From an uncultured Siphonobacter sp. (GTDB lineage: Bacteria > Bacteroidota > Bacteroidia > Cytophagales > Spirosomataceae), in assembly GCA_913774715.1 (NCBI GenBank), contig CAJYHS010000169.1, positions 1-32,684 of the forward strand: DNA of 32,684 nt, given 5' to 3'. Positions 15,833 to 25,987 of this stretch are shown piece by piece. The notes under the pieces are model-generated. The model searched no databases, had not been told where the DNA came from, and was given only the letters and a program-made list of their open reading frames with translations. The position numbers and the translations under genes are program-made. Position 1 is the stretch's first letter; the number at the start of each line of letters is the position of its first letter.

Positions 15833-16614
15833 TACTTGCTTTCATTTTTAAGTAATTCACTTGCTAATTGCCGAGCTTCCACCTGATAGGGATGACCGTT
15901 TTGCTGTTCGATGATGTGTAACAGGGGGCGGGCTTGTTCGGGCTGACTGTTTTTGAGGTACGCTAATACCAGATACCACTGAGCAGCGGCATCCCAATGA
16001 TTCTGCAGGTCTTCCGTTAAACTTCTTAACTCGGTGATTGCTTGGCGGGTCTGTTCTTTTTCCAGTAGTCCCAAGGCATGATAGAGCTGCACGGAATCCT
16101 GAGCCGTCTGAGGAGCTTCGTTACTAGCTCCAAGTAAGTCTGGGTCGCTAACTAAAACCGGAGCCGCTTTCACCGGTTTGTTTAGAAAACGCTCGGCCAG
16201 TTGCTCGCTGGGTCTGGCTCCCGTGCCATTGGATGCAGGTGTTTGTAGAAAATACCAGCTTATGCCCAGCAGGATTACCAGACTGGCTGCCGCAGCAATG
16301 AAGTTCCAGCGGTTACGGGTAACGGCTGGTTTCGGTTTGAATTCTATTACTTCAGGTTCTGCCTCAACTTTTCTTTGGTATGGGGTAACATCCATCAGCT
16401 CGCCTTTTTCAGCCAATTGCTGATGAATTTGCCGAAACTGATCCTTTGCTGCTAGTACTTTTAATCCCTTTTGTAGGTTTTTTTGTAACTGGACTTCCTC
16501 ACGTAAGCCCGCATCCTGCTGAATCTGGTTTTCAAAATGCTGACGGTCAGCATCAGACATTTGATTACGTAAATAAGCTTCTATCTGAGAAAACATTTCT
16601 TCTGTACGTTCCAT
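15832..16614 (-). CDS. membrane anti-sigma factor with C-terminal helical repeats
   Basis: This 260-residue protein begins with a helical anti-sigma-like domain (MFSQIEAYLRNQMSDADRQHFENQI), has one membrane span at about 103-123 (NFIAAAASLVILLGISWYF), and ends in helical repeats resembling TPR at about 178-250 (YHALGLLEKEQTRQAITELRSL, WYLVLAYLKNSQPEQARPLL). No HxxxCxxC zinc motif is visible. The layout suggests it holds the sigma factor at the membrane and senses something through the periplasmic repeats. It lies 4 bp after the sigma gene and overlaps the protease gene by one base, so the three form an operon. Confidence 0.8.
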   Translation of the reverse strand: MERTEEMFSQIEAYLRNQMSDADRQHFENQIQQDAGLREEVQLQKNLQKGLKVLAAKDQFRQIHQQLAEKGELMDVTPYQRKVEAEPEVIEFKPKPAVTRNRWNFIAAAASLVILLGISWYFLQTPASNGTGARPSEQLAERFLNKPVKAAPVLVSDPDLLGASNEAPQTAQDSVQLYHALGLLEKEQTRQAITELRSLTEDLQNHWDAAAQWYLVLAYLKNSQPEQARPLLHIIEQQNGHPYQVEARQLASELLKNESK

Positions 16615-16618
16615 AGCC

Positions 16619-17290
16619 TTATTGTTTCCGATAATTAAAATATAACTCCTTTAGTCGCTGAAAGCAGCGGAACCGTTTGACTTTAGCCGACCCTTCCTGA
16701 ATACCCAGTAACTTCCCGCATTCGGCCAGCGATTTATCCTGAACGTAGAAGTAATCAATCAATAACTGACAGTTACGACCCAGTTCATTTCTGGCCCGTT
16801 CCAGTGCTTCATAGTCGGCTTCCTGAATGTCGTCAGCCCAGATACTTTGAAACTCAGGGATATCATTTTCTAAAAAATCTTCATTGAATTCGTTCCCATG
16901 AATCAGATCATCTATCCATTCTACCTCATCAACGGATGGTTCCTGATAGGTTTTCAGTTGAAGGTGTTTTGTTCGACGAAGCTGGGATAACCACTGTCTC
17001 TGGCAAATGGCATTAGCGTAAGCCGCAATGGGTTTGCCCTGAAAAATAAATTTACGATCCCGCATGTTCGTCAAGCAAATGGCCAATCCCTCCTGTAAAA
17101 GGTCATAAGCGTCTTCGCTGGAAAGGGAGCTACGATTCAGCACATACGGGATAAACGTTTTCATTACATTAACATACAGATCTTCCCAGGCTTGAGGATC
17201 ATTTGCCAGAAGAGCATAGTATTTCTTTTCTTCTTCAAGGAAACGGGCATCAGTAAGTTTCGATGAATGAGAAGGTTCAAATTCGGACAT
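16619..17290 (-). CDS. sigma-70 family sigma factor (ECF-like)
   Basis: This 223-residue protein has a region 2 from about 33 to 115, with DAYDLLQEGLAIC as the core-binding part and AYANAICQRQWLSQLRR as the -10 recognition helix. A region 4 helix-turn-helix spans about 165-215 (LLIDYFYVQDKSLAECGKLLGIQEGSAKVKR). The linker is longer and more acidic than usual. It directs RNA polymerase to a set of promoters and is paired with the anti-sigma factor that follows. The most economical targets are its own operon and the protease operon opposite, but no shared promoter motif was confirmed. Confidence 0.85.
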   Translation of the reverse strand: MSEFEPSHSSKLTDARFLEEEKKYYALLANDPQAWEDLYVNVMKTFIPYVLNRSSLSSEDAYDLLQEGLAICLTNMRDRKFIFQGKPIAAYANAICQRQWLSQLRRTKHLQLKTYQEPSVDEVEWIDDLIHGNEFNEDFLENDIPEFQSIWADDIQEADYEALERARNELGRNCQLLIDYFYVQDKSLAECGKLLGIQEGSAKVKRFRCFQRLKELYFNYRKQ

Positions 17291-17312
17291 ATAGGCAAAT
17301 AAGTATTCATCC

Positions 17313-17341
17313 TAAAGTTACTTATGATTTGATGAAATAAT
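17313..17341 (-). promoter_or_regulatory. weak candidate promoter of the sigma operon
   Basis: On the minus strand, TAACTTTA (17320 to 17313) resembles the Bacteroidota -7 element TAnnTTTG and lies about 23 bp before the sigma factor start. A TTA is found roughly 20 bases further upstream where TTG is expected. The match is partial. Confidence 0.25.
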
Positions 17342-17501
17342 AATTTTCTAAAAGGGTTGGAATAAATATCATCTCGCACCGGGAGAGATAATTAAGTATA
17401 ACAAGGGGTAGTGAAAGGTTATCAATGGAAAGAAAAAAACCAGGGGAAACGAAGGGGGTTGTAACGTATTTACTGAAAATGAAATGGATAACAAAAAAAA
17501 T

Positions 17502-17525
17502 AACCCCGGACGGAAGTCCGGGGTT
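17502..17525 (-). terminator. terminator of the DAC-like gene
   Basis: AACCCCGGAC at 17502-17511 pairs perfectly with GTCCGGGGTT at 17516-17525 around a four-base loop. On the minus strand it is followed by ATTTTTTTTG. It lies about 25 bp after the stop of the gene at 17551. Confidence 0.9.
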
Positions 17526-17550
17526 AATACCTGATACCGGTTTAGTACCA

Positions 17551-18723
17551 TTAAAGTAATAAAGCATCTATTTGGTGAGCGTGGACCATCTCTTGGGATT
17601 GGGACCACGTAAATACGGTATAACGACCATCCTGGGAGGCAATCAAAGCAATGGCGTCTCGCTGATCGTAAACAAACTGAGCCGCCGATAAATGCCGGGT
17701 GCCCCAGGTGTGAGTTGGATGAACAACAGTGGCTACCTGATCGAGGATAGGCTCCGAAACCAGAATCTGTTCAACGCGGCTGCTGGTATCAGAGCGGCCA
17801 ATTTTGGCCCCAAATCCTAGCAACTCGTATTGATCATTGATGATAGTTGCTCCGTCCACGGCTGTTAATCCAGCCATACTTTCTACGGCCAGTCCCAGAG
17901 TTCCTTTCCAGGGGGAAACCGTATCTGTACCTTGTCTCATTAAGTTTGCCAGATGGGAATACGTCGGAACGATAGGATAGGTAATCGGCTCAATGATTGA
18001 TTCCCGCCAGGAGTGTGTGCCGGAAGGAACCACCAATAAGGAGCCGCCCCGCCCGTGGGCACGCATCGAAACGGCCAGTTGAACCAGCACATTCTTAGCA
18101 TCACTGGATTGAAATCCTGGTAAAGAAGTCAAACTAGCCAGATAGTCAGGCAAATCCGTGATGGTATGATCGACAATCTTTACCTGATCACCTTTTAGAA
18201 TGGCAACGTTCACAAACTTTCCGTAGCCTGATAATCGGCGGTGTTTCACAATGAGTAAACCGGGCTCGATGACTTCCAGCACAAAACAGTTACCCGGAAT
18301 TTCTCGGGTAGTACCCCAAATGAACAGCTCATCATTTTCGTATCCAATGCCCAGGTGAATGCCCGGACGCTCTACGGCGGGGGCCAGCTTGGTTAGAATG
18401 GCTGGGGTTAACGGAAACTTGTGTTCAAATAACAAGGGCTGATCAGCCATGGCGGCTGGGATATAAGCTAATGATATTTTCGGAGAATACCCTTCTTCGT
18501 GCCGTAAACTGGCCCAGAACGCAGCATCAATCATGGCCTCAATTACCCGGGCGGGAGGAGTAGGGGCCATCGGCTGGCATTTGGCCCGGCAAGTTGAGCT
18601 AAGTTGTAAAGAGAAATGACTTTCCAGCGTTTCTGCTACTAATCGGGCTGCCTGATAAGTAGGGTCGAGAATCATAGGAGTATATTTAGCGGGGGTGGCC
18701 AAACGGCTTAAAGGTCGGTGCAC
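17551..18723 (-). CDS. DisA_N/DAC-like protein with altered RHR motif
   Basis: The C-terminal part of this protein fits the diadenylate cyclase (DAC/DisA_N) fold: GGSLLVVPSG at about 226-235, the DGA motif at 290-292 (VDGATIIN), and GTRHL at 341-345 where active enzymes have GTRHR. The last Arg of RHR is Leu, so it may bind nucleotides without making c-di-AMP, as proposed for sensor-type DAC relatives. Residues 1-225 include a strand-rich region not recognised. No signal peptide or membrane span is seen. The longest frame starts with GTG at 18723; ATG at 18675 (MILDPTYQAAR) is a plausible alternative start. The gene has its own terminator and appears monocistronic. Confidence 0.7.
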   Translation of the reverse strand: MHRPLSRLATPAKYTPMILDPTYQAARLVAETLESHFSLQLSSTCRAKCQPMAPTPPARVIEAMIDAAFWASLRHEEGYSPKISLAYIPAAMADQPLLFEHKFPLTPAILTKLAPAVERPGIHLGIGYENDELFIWGTTREIPGNCFVLEVIEPGLLIVKHRRLSGYGKFVNVAILKGDQVKIVDHTITDLPDYLASLTSLPGFQSSDAKNVLVQLAVSMRAHGRGGSLLVVPSGTHSWRESIIEPITYPIVPTYSHLANLMRQGTDTVSPWKGTLGLAVESMAGLTAVDGATIINDQYELLGFGAKIGRSDTSSRVEQILVSEPILDQVATVVHPTHTWGTRHLSAAQFVYDQRDAIALIASQDGRYTVFTWSQSQEMVHAHQIDALLL

Positions 18724-19026
18724 AGGAGTAAAATTGAATCATCTATAAAGTTAACACGGATGATTAACTAACTAGAAGTAAATAGGGATCGTTCGCCATG
18801 TATAAAAATCAGTAAAGGCTTCAATTGTTTTTGGATTAATAAAAGTTTGATTAAACCCAATAAAATCTCTCACTATAAGGGTTTTATAATTGCAATTAGT
18901 ATCATTAACTTATATTTTTTATTCAACTAGTCGGGTAATTAGAAGTAACCATAAAATTAATGAATATTAAAAAATATGATTTACCTTAGCCATCTACACG
19001 CACCTTAACTTTATTGATTTGATTTT
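18724..19026. other. divergent promoter region
   Basis: This 303-bp A/T-rich gap separates the minus-strand DAC-like gene from the plus-strand hybrid sensor. TACCTTAG at 18982-18989, about 38 bp before the sensor start, is a partial match to TAnnTTTG. No gene or strong structure is seen. Confidence 0.4.
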
Positions 19027-22000
19027 ATGAAAATAGGTTGGAGTTTAATGATACTCCTATTGTTCGCTCTGACCACCAGAGCTCAGCAAATTCCTATCCG
19101 TTTTTCGCACATAACGACCGACCACGGGCTTTCCGAAAGTAATGTTTTGTGCATGATTCAAGATAGTGAAGGATTTATCTGGGTTGGTACGTACGATGGA
19201 TTGAATAAGTACGACGGCCACCGAATGATCGTTTATCGAAATCAGCCTGGGGACCTGTCAAGTCTTAGTGATAATAACATTCGGAGTATTTATGAAGATC
19301 ATGAACACAACATCTGGGTCGGTACTCCCAATGGTTTAAATAAATACGATCGAGTTACGAATTCCTTCACTCGTTTTGTGCATAACCCCGCTGATGGGAG
19401 GTCTATTAGTAGTAACAGCGTTTATTTTATTTCAGAAGATCACCAGCATACGCTTTGGGTTGGTACGTATGGTGGAGGTATTAATCGCTTTGATGCGAGA
19501 AAGCGTACGTTTACGCATTACCGTCATAATCCTCTTACCGGCAGTGGTATTAGCGATGACCGGATTACCTACATTCTGGAAGATCATAAGCACCAGTTAT
19601 GGGTTAGTACTCAGCAGGGTTTAAATCGATTGGATCGTTCAAGAAATGTTTTTGTACCCGTTGCGACTGAAATAGGACTGGATCCGAAAGAGTACATTCG
19701 TACCTTGGCCGAAGATGCTGATGGTAACCTCTGGATGGGATCCGCTGCTAATGGCCTTTATGTCTGGAATCAAAAAACGCATGAGTTAAGAAGGTTTAAA
19801 CATAGTTCCATTGATGCTTCCAGTATCGGCGGTGACGTAATCATGAGTTTGTTTGTGGATCGCCAGAATAATATCTGGGCGGGAACCGAAAACAACGGAT
19901 TAAATTTATACAGACCTGAAAAGCAAACCTTTGACAAATACCAATTTGACTATACTAATACTTTAAGCATTTCCAACAATACAGTTACCTGCCTGATGCA
20001 GGATCATTCCGGTAATATCTGGGCGGGTGTACAGAGGGGCGGGTTAAATATCTTCAACCCTCAGGCTAGCACCTTCGACTTTTATTACCAGACCTCTTCC
20101 GCTCAAAGTTTGGGTCATAATGAGGTTAAATCCTTTTATCAGGATCGGGAAGGGATCATGTGGCTGGGACTGGATGGTGGCGGCTTGGATCGTTTTGATC
20201 CCATTACCCGGACCTTCAAACATTACAAACACAATGAGCGTGACCCTAAGAGTATTGGTAGTAACTCGGTACTTGATATTCGGGAGGATCGTCACGGGAA
20301 TCTGTGGATCGGGACCTGGGGTGGTGGCCTAAATCTGATGGATCGGAAAAAAGGGACCTTTACCCGCTTCATAAATAACCCGGCTGATCCTAAATCCATC
20401 AGTTCGAATAACGTCTGGAAAGTATTTGAAGATCACGAAGGAACGTTATGGCTGGGTACCTTTTTTGGGGGGTTATGTCGTATGCTTCCCGATGGACGTT
20501 CGTTTGAACGAATAACTAATGACTCGAAAGGGTACCGTTTCTACGGAGAAAATATTACCTGCATCGAAGAAGATAAGGGTGGAAATCTCTGGGTCGGCAC
20601 CACTGAAGAAGGTCTTAATCGCTATAACCTACAGTCGCGGTCATTAACTCATTTTGTTCCCGTCAGTGCTAGCAATGAACCCGCTGACAAGTACATTAAA
20701 GCTATTTATTGTGACGAACAAAACCGGGTTTGGATCGGGCAAAAAACGCTAAGTCTCTACTTGCCGGGCCGTCAGTTTTTTAATCGTATTCCTAACAAAG
20801 AACTCAATAAGATTCAGTCCATTCAGGGCGATAACCAAGGTAATTTATGGTTGGGCACTTTAAATGGCCTGGTGAAATATAATCCCGATCAGAAAACGAT
20901 CCAGCAACTAACTAAATACGATGGTCTGCTGAGTAATGAGTTCATCCAGAATGCTCACCTCAAAGCTCAGGATGGAACCCTATACTTCGGCAGTAGCAGA
21001 GGCTTTGTCATGTTCGATCCTCAGCGAGTAGTCGTTAATCATTTTGTGCCGCCGGTTTATCTTACGGCTTTTTCCCTTTTTAATAAGCCCGTTGAAGTGG
21101 GAGCGGCCAATGGCATATTACCCGTAGCATTAAATCATTTGCAGGAAATCAGGCTGGCTTACGATCAGTCCACCTTTGCTTTTGAGTTTGCCGCTCTGGA
21201 CTATACCTCGGTTCGGAAAAATCAGTATATGTATAAGCTCGAGGGCTTTGACGAGGATTGGAACATGGTAGGCAACGTTAATAAAGCGACGTATACCAAT
21301 CTGGATCCGGGATCATACATTTTTCGGGTAATAGCTTCCAATAACAACGGAGTCTGGAACCGTACTGGCCGCTCCATTAAAGTAATCATTGTACCAGCTT
21401 TCTGGCAGACGTGGTGGTTTCGAACGGTTCTGGTGGTAACGGCACTCCTGGTTCTGTATGGCTTGTATCTGTTACGGATTAACAGAATTAAAAAGAATCA
21501 TAGAAGGCTTGAAAAGCAGGTGCAGCTGAAAACTAAAGAGCTACAGGAAACAAACCAGGAAATGCTTCAGCAAAAAGAAGAACTGGTTTTGTTAACGGAT
21601 GATTTGCACGCCCTGAATGAAGAATTACGCGAACAGAAGGGACAGGAACGCAAGGCCCGACAGGAAGCAGAAAAAGCCAATCAGTCGAAAAGTATATTTT
21701 TGGCGACCATGAGTCATGAAATCCGGACCCCTTTGAATGGCGTATTGGGCATGACGGCACTTTTACAGGAGACAACCCTTTCCAATGAGCAGGAGGAATA
21801 TACGCAAACCATTCACCAGTGTGGTGTTAACCTGCTGGGAGTGATTAACGATATTCTGGATTTTTCTAAAATAGAATCTGGGAACTTGGAAATAGAGCAG
21901 GAGGAAGTAGATCTGCGGCAATGTATCGAAGAAACGCTGGACTTATTTGCCAACAAAGCCTCTGAGAAGAACCTGGACCTGATTTATCAGATTGATTACA

Positions 22001-23235
22001 ACGTTCCGGCTTTCATCAAAAGTGACAGCTTACGGCTCCGCCAGATTCTGATCAATCTGGTTGGGAATGCTCTGAAATTTACGCATAAAGGAGAAATTTT
22101 CGTCCAGGTATCCGTCGCTCATCAGGATGCGGATGCAGAGGTGCGTCTGCAATTCCACGTTACGGATACCGGCATCGGAATTCCAGAAGATAAGTTACAA
22201 CGCTTATTTAAAGCCTTCTCCCAGGTAGATTCCTCTACGACGCGTAAATACGGAGGTACGGGTCTGGGGCTGGCCATTAGTAAGCGACTGGTAGAGCTCA
22301 TGGGCGGAGAGATCACCGTGACGAGTACCGAAGGAGAAGGGACCACCTTTAGTTTTACTATTCAAACGCAGATCAGCACGCAATCCAAGCGGCAATACGT
22401 AGTATTTAATACCAGTGATAACGATTACAAAAAGGTATTAATTGTAGATGATAATCAGACGAACCTTTTCATTCTACGATCTCAGTTGGAGCAATGGAAA
22501 CTCAAGCCCAGCCTTACCTCATCCGCGGCGGATGCCTTAGCGTTACTGCAAGCTGGTGAGTCATTTGACCTCATTATTACGGATATGCAAATGCCGGGCA
22601 TGAATGGTCTGGAACTGGCTCGTGAAGTGAAGCGTAGCCATGATCAAATGCCAATGATTTTATTAAGTTCAGTGGGGGATGAAACCCGAAACAGTCTGAC
22701 GGATTTGTCCATTACCATTCTGACGAAACCCGTTAAACAAAACCAGCTGTATCAGGCTATTCAGGAACAACTCAAATGGTCTGTTCAGCCTCAGGCATCT
22801 GCTAAGACAACACCTCAATTATTCGATAGCGATTTTTCAAAAGAATATCCGCTAAGAATTCTGATTGCAGAGGACAACATTTTTAATCAGAAAGTAGCGA
22901 CGCGTACCTTAGGGAAATTAGGCTATACCATTGAACTTGCTAATAACGGTCTGGAAGTATTAACGAAGCTTGAAAAAAATAGCTACGATGTAATTTTCAT
23001 GGATGTTCAAATGCCGGAAATGGATGGATTGGAAGCAACTCACCAGGTTCGGAAAATGCCATTAAACCAACCTCAAATCGTAGCTATGACCGCCAATGCC
23101 TTAACTGGCGATCGGGAGATGTGTTTGCAGGCGGGTATGAATGATTATATATCAAAACCCATCCAAATCACTGAACTCAAAAACAGTCTGATTCGGGCGT
23201 TTGACAAAAGCGTAATGGTTCAAATATCAGAATAA
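19027..23235 (+). CDS. hybrid two-component sensor with propeller and two receivers
   Basis: This 1402-residue protein has a signal peptide ([20 protein letters not shown]), many reg_prop repeats of the form GxLWVGTxxGLxxYD (about 45-670) forming periplasmic propellers, a Y_Y_Y domain (about 680-785) and a membrane span near 797-816 after FWQTWWF. A coiled coil, HisKA with H897 in SHEIRTP and HATPase_c with [13 protein letters not shown] and GTGLGLAI follow. Two receivers carry D1186 ([10 protein letters not shown]) and D1326 ([10 protein letters not shown]). Classical HTCS proteins of this group end in an AraC DNA-binding domain; here it is absent, so output must go through another protein. 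The signal is unknown; related propellers often sense glycans. Confidence 0.9.
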   Translation: MKIGWSLMILLLFALTTRAQQIPIRFSHITTDHGLSESNVLCMIQDSEGFIWVGTYDGLNKYDGHRMIVYRNQPGDLSSLSDNNIRSIYEDHEHNIWVGTPNGLNKYDRVTNSFTRFVHNPADGRSISSNSVYFISEDHQHTLWVGTYGGGINRFDARKRTFTHYRHNPLTGSGISDDRITYILEDHKHQLWVSTQQGLNRLDRSRNVFVPVATEIGLDPKEYIRTLAEDADGNLWMGSAANGLYVWNQKTHELRRFKHSSIDASSIGGDVIMSLFVDRQNNIWAGTENNGLNLYRPEKQTFDKYQFDYTNTLSISNNTVTCLMQDHSGNIWAGVQRGGLNIFNPQASTFDFYYQTSSAQSLGHNEVKSFYQDREGIMWLGLDGGGLDRFDPITRTFKHYKHNERDPKSIGSNSVLDIREDRHGNLWIGTWGGGLNLMDRKKGTFTRFINNPADPKSISSNNVWKVFEDHEGTLWLGTFFGGLCRMLPDGRSFERITNDSKGYRFYGENITCIEEDKGGNLWVGTTEEGLNRYNLQSRSLTHFVPVSASNEPADKYIKAIYCDEQNRVWIGQKTLSLYLPGRQFFNRIPNKELNKIQSIQGDNQGNLWLGTLNGLVKYNPDQKTIQQLTKYDGLLSNEFIQNAHLKAQDGTLYFGSSRGFVMFDPQRVVVNHFVPPVYLTAFSLFNKPVEVGAANGILPVALNHLQEIRLAYDQSTFAFEFAALDYTSVRKNQYMYKLEGFDEDWNMVGNVNKATYTNLDPGSYIFRVIASNNNGVWNRTGRSIKVIIVPAFWQTWWFRTVLVVTALLVLYGLYLLRINRIKKNHRRLEKQVQLKTKELQETNQEMLQQKEELVLLTDDLHALNEELREQKGQERKARQEAEKANQSKSIFLATMSHEIRTPLNGVLGMTALLQETTLSNEQEEYTQTIHQCGVNLLGVINDILDFSKIESGNLEIEQEEVDLRQCIEETLDLFANKASEKNLDLIYQIDYNVPAFIKSDSLRLRQILINLVGNALKFTHKGEIFVQVSVAHQDADAEVRLQFHVTDTGIGIPEDKLQRLFKAFSQVDSSTTRKYGGTGLGLAISKRLVELMGGEITVTSTEGEGTTFSFTIQTQISTQSKRQYVVFNTSDNDYKKVLIVDDNQTNLFILRSQLEQWKLKPSLTSSAADALALLQAGESFDLIITDMQMPGMNGLELAREVKRSHDQMPMILLSSVGDETRNSLTDLSITILTKPVKQNQLYQAIQEQLKWSVQPQASAKTTPQLFDSDFSKEYPLRILIAEDNIFNQKVATRTLGKLGYTIELANNGLEVLTKLEKNSYDVIFMDVQMPEMDGLEATHQVRKMPLNQPQIVAMTANALTGDREMCLQAGMNDYISKPIQITELKNSLIRAFDKSVMVQISE

Positions 23236-23523
23236 TTGATACTTACAATGTATAGGAAAGGTTGAATTTGGCGTATAAAGTCAATAGCATTCAATCGCTT
23301 GCGTTACCGTTTTTTAATTTAACTTTTGTTAAAAAAATTGAGCTAAATTTAAGCCTGGTTCTCTAGTAATTTAATTATAAGTATACAATGCAAACCACTA
23401 TATGGCTGGTTAGTAAAGGAACTTTTAAAGGTAGAAGAACTAAATTACGGTTACATTCATTTCCCATTTACCAAGGCAGTACCACCGTTCCTTAATCCAC
23501 TGTCTTGAGCAAAGGATACAGCT

Positions 23524-24756
23524 ATGATCGAACCCTCAATTCCGCTGAATGAGCCCCAGCGGCTGGCGGCTTTACGAGAATACGATATATTAGATTCGTT
23601 ACCTGAACCCGCTTACGATGCTATTACCCGTCTGGCTTCTCAAATTTGCGGTACCCCTATAAGTTTAATAACCCTGGTAGATCAACAACGTCAGTGGTTT
23701 AAATCCAATCTTGGATTAGATACACAGGAAACGCCTCGCAATGAAGCCTTTTGTGCTCACGCAATTTTAGATCCTAATTCACCACTCATTGTAGAGGATG
23801 CTCGTTTGGATGAACGGTTCATGGATAACCCCATCACCATCGGTGATCCGCACGTTGTTTTTTACGCCGGAATTCCGCTGGTAACGCCCGGGGGATACCC
23901 TATGGGAACGTTATGTGTGATTGATCGGAAACCTAAGCAACTGACGACGGAACAGCTACAGTCATTACGAGATCTTTCGTATCAGGTGGTTTTACTCCTT
24001 GAATTACGTAAACAATATATACAGGCGAATCAGGCTCGCGAGGAAAAAGCCCGGTTTCTGTCGACGATGAGTCACGAGATTCGTAATGCTTTGAGCCCGA
24101 TTATTGGCTGTAGCGGCCTGCTGGCGATGGAAGGACTTACGACTCAGCAGCAAGAGCTGGTCGATATTTTGGAGTTTTCTTCGAATACCTTACAGTCCTT
24201 ATTAAATGATGTGCTGGATTTTAGTAAGCTGGAAGCCGGAAAGATGTATCTGGAAGAAATTCCTTTTAGTCTGAAAGGGCTGATTGATAAAATCATTCGG
24301 ATTCATCAGCCTATGACCCGGCAGAAAAATTTACTGCTTAACGCTACCTTTTCTTCTGAAATACCCGATCAGGTAGTAGGAGATCCCACTCGTTTGAATC
24401 AGATCATCAGTAACTTATTGACTAATGCCATTAAGTTTACCGAAACGGGTGGCGTAACCATAGAAGTTCACTCACAGCAGGAGACAGAAGATCAGGTTAC
24501 GGTTCGTTTTGATATTATAGATACCGGAATCGGTATCCCCGAGGCATCATTAAAATCAGTATTTGAAGAGTTTTCTCAAGCATCCCTAGATACTAGCCGA
24601 AAGTTTAAGGGAACAGGCCTGGGACTAGCAATTGTACATTTATTAGTATCTCTTTACAATAGCCGAATTTTTGTAGAAAGCGAATTGGGTGCAGGCACTC
24701 GCTTCTATTTTGATATTGTTTTTTCAAAAGTAAAAAACCTAAGTCCGGCTGAGTAG
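23524..24756 (+). CDS. cytoplasmic GAF histidine kinase
   Basis: This 410-residue protein has an N-terminal GAF domain (about 20-155, with YDAITRLASQICGTPISLITLVD and FCAHAIL), a helical linker, HisKA with H184 in SHEIRNALSP and HATPase_c with [14 protein letters not shown] and GTGLGLAI. The Thr-Pro that normally follows SHEIR is Asn-Ala. There is no membrane span and no receiver, so it is a soluble kinase that needs a partner receiver; the hybrid proteins on either side each carry two. It lies 288 bp after the hybrid sensor, far enough for its own promoter. Confidence 0.9.
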   Translation: MIEPSIPLNEPQRLAALREYDILDSLPEPAYDAITRLASQICGTPISLITLVDQQRQWFKSNLGLDTQETPRNEAFCAHAILDPNSPLIVEDARLDERFMDNPITIGDPHVVFYAGIPLVTPGGYPMGTLCVIDRKPKQLTTEQLQSLRDLSYQVVLLLELRKQYIQANQAREEKARFLSTMSHEIRNALSPIIGCSGLLAMEGLTTQQQELVDILEFSSNTLQSLLNDVLDFSKLEAGKMYLEEIPFSLKGLIDKIIRIHQPMTRQKNLLLNATFSSEIPDQVVGDPTRLNQIISNLLTNAIKFTETGGVTIEVHSQQETEDQVTVRFDIIDTGIGIPEASLKSVFEEFSQASLDTSRKFKGTGLGLAIVHLLVSLYNSRIFVESELGAGTRFYFDIVFSKVKNLSPAE

Positions 24757-24770
24757 ACAGCCCGAGCGTA

Positions 24771-24818
24771 TAAACAAATAAAGTCTGCCGTATTAACGAA
24801 GCAGGCTTTATTTGTTTA
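24771..24818 (+). terminator. terminator after the GAF kinase
   Basis: An 18-bp stem (24771-24788 with 24801-24818) contains one G-T pair and a 12-base loop; the right arm ends GCTTTATTTGTTTA. It starts 15 bp after the kinase stop. Confidence 0.7.
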
Positions 24819-24881
24819 GAATCGGAAGTATGCTTTTGAAATGTAGAAAGGATACTTCTATTTTGCAGCGTTTACCAATAT

Positions 24882-24939
24882 GAAGCATGGATTTTGAAGC
24901 GATTCTAAGGGATCGCTCAGTATCCATGCTTCTTTGTTT
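24882..24939 (+). promoter_or_regulatory. two-part hairpin upstream of the phosphodiesterase gene
   Basis: GAAGCATGGAT at 24882-24892 pairs with ATCCATGCTTC at 24922-24932, and AGCGAT at 24898-24903 pairs with ATCGCT at 24912-24917 inside it. TTTGTTTT follows. The structure ends about 32 bp before the next start, so it may be an attenuator, a second terminator or a small RNA. Confidence 0.45.
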
Positions 24940-24964
24940 TCATCGTTTGTAGCGTATTGATCTA

Positions 24965-25987
24965 ATGAAAAAATTTGTAGTTCTCGCAGGATTATTGTCC
25001 GTACTGGCTGGGTCAGTTCAAGCACAGCAGGTATACTTAAGTAACTATACGTACGAAGGTAATAACACCACTATTGGGAAAGTTTCTGCCTCAGGAAGTT
25101 CTTCTCTGACAAACATCAAAGTCTCTGGGCCTCAAGGTAATTTATTCAGGGTGACTAAGAATAATGAATTGGTTTTTAAAAAGAAACCCGGTTCAGAAAC
25201 CAGTTATGAAATTCAGATCGAGGGGCAAACGTCAGCTGGAAAAATCACGCAGCATTTTCTCATTATCAAGGACACGTTCCATAAAAACGGCGTGATTGCT
25301 CACCGGGGTGCCTGGAAGCACACGGAGGCTTCGCAAAACTCCCTGGCATCACTCAACGGTGCCGTTAAGCTCAATTGTTACGGAGCTGAGTTCGACGTTC
25401 ATATGTCGGCAGATTCAGCATTGTTTATTAATCATGATCCTCACATTCAGGGGGTAACTATTGAAAAGTCCACTACAGATGAGCTTTCAGTAATTAAGTT
25501 AAGTAATGGTGAAAAAATACCTACGCTGGAAGAGTACCTGAAAGCCGGTATGAAGCAAAAAGGTACGAAGCTGATTCTGGAAATTAAAACATCAACGATG
25601 GGTAAAGAACGTTCGATGGCATTGACTCAACGAGTGATTAATAAGGTTTGGGAGATGAAAGCCCAGGCTTGGGTCGAATACATTGCCTTTGACTACGATG
25701 TGTGCAAAAAAGTACGAGCCCTCGATCCCTTTGCTAAAGTCGCGTATTTGATGGGTGATCAAACGCCCCAGCAACTAGCTGGTGATGAGTTAAGCGGATT
25801 AGATTATCATTTTAAAATCATCCAGTCTAAAGAAAATTATATTACTGAAGCTCAGAAACTTGGCCTTACAGTAAACGTTTGGACGGTCAATGATCCCGCT
25901 GTCATGCAATGGTTATTGGAGCGAAAAGTGGATTTCATCACTACCGACGAGCCCGAACAGCTACTTGAGATAAAGAGTAAAAAATAA
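24965..25987 (+). CDS. secreted glycerophosphodiester phosphodiesterase
   Basis: This 340-residue protein hydrolyses glycerophosphodiesters, from lipid or teichoic-type polymers, to glycerol 3-phosphate and an alcohol. A signal peptide ends near VQAQ (residue 20). A small cadherin-like domain at about 22-105 (FRVTKNNELVFKKKPGSETSYEIQI) precedes the GDPD barrel. Catalytic and metal residues are visible: H113 in AHRG, E142 and D144 in EFDVH, H157 in NHDPH and E206 in LEIK. Export means it acts in the periplasm or outside. It stands alone between two terminators, so it is probably transcribed separately from the kinases on either side. Confidence 0.9.
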   Translation: MKKFVVLAGLLSVLAGSVQAQQVYLSNYTYEGNNTTIGKVSASGSSSLTNIKVSGPQGNLFRVTKNNELVFKKKPGSETSYEIQIEGQTSAGKITQHFLIIKDTFHKNGVIAHRGAWKHTEASQNSLASLNGAVKLNCYGAEFDVHMSADSALFINHDPHIQGVTIEKSTTDELSVIKLSNGEKIPTLEEYLKAGMKQKGTKLILEIKTSTMGKERSMALTQRVINKVWEMKAQAWVEYIAFDYDVCKKVRALDPFAKVAYLMGDQTPQQLAGDELSGLDYHFKIIQSKENYITEAQKLGLTVNVWTVNDPAVMQWLLERKVDFITTDEPEQLLEIKSKK

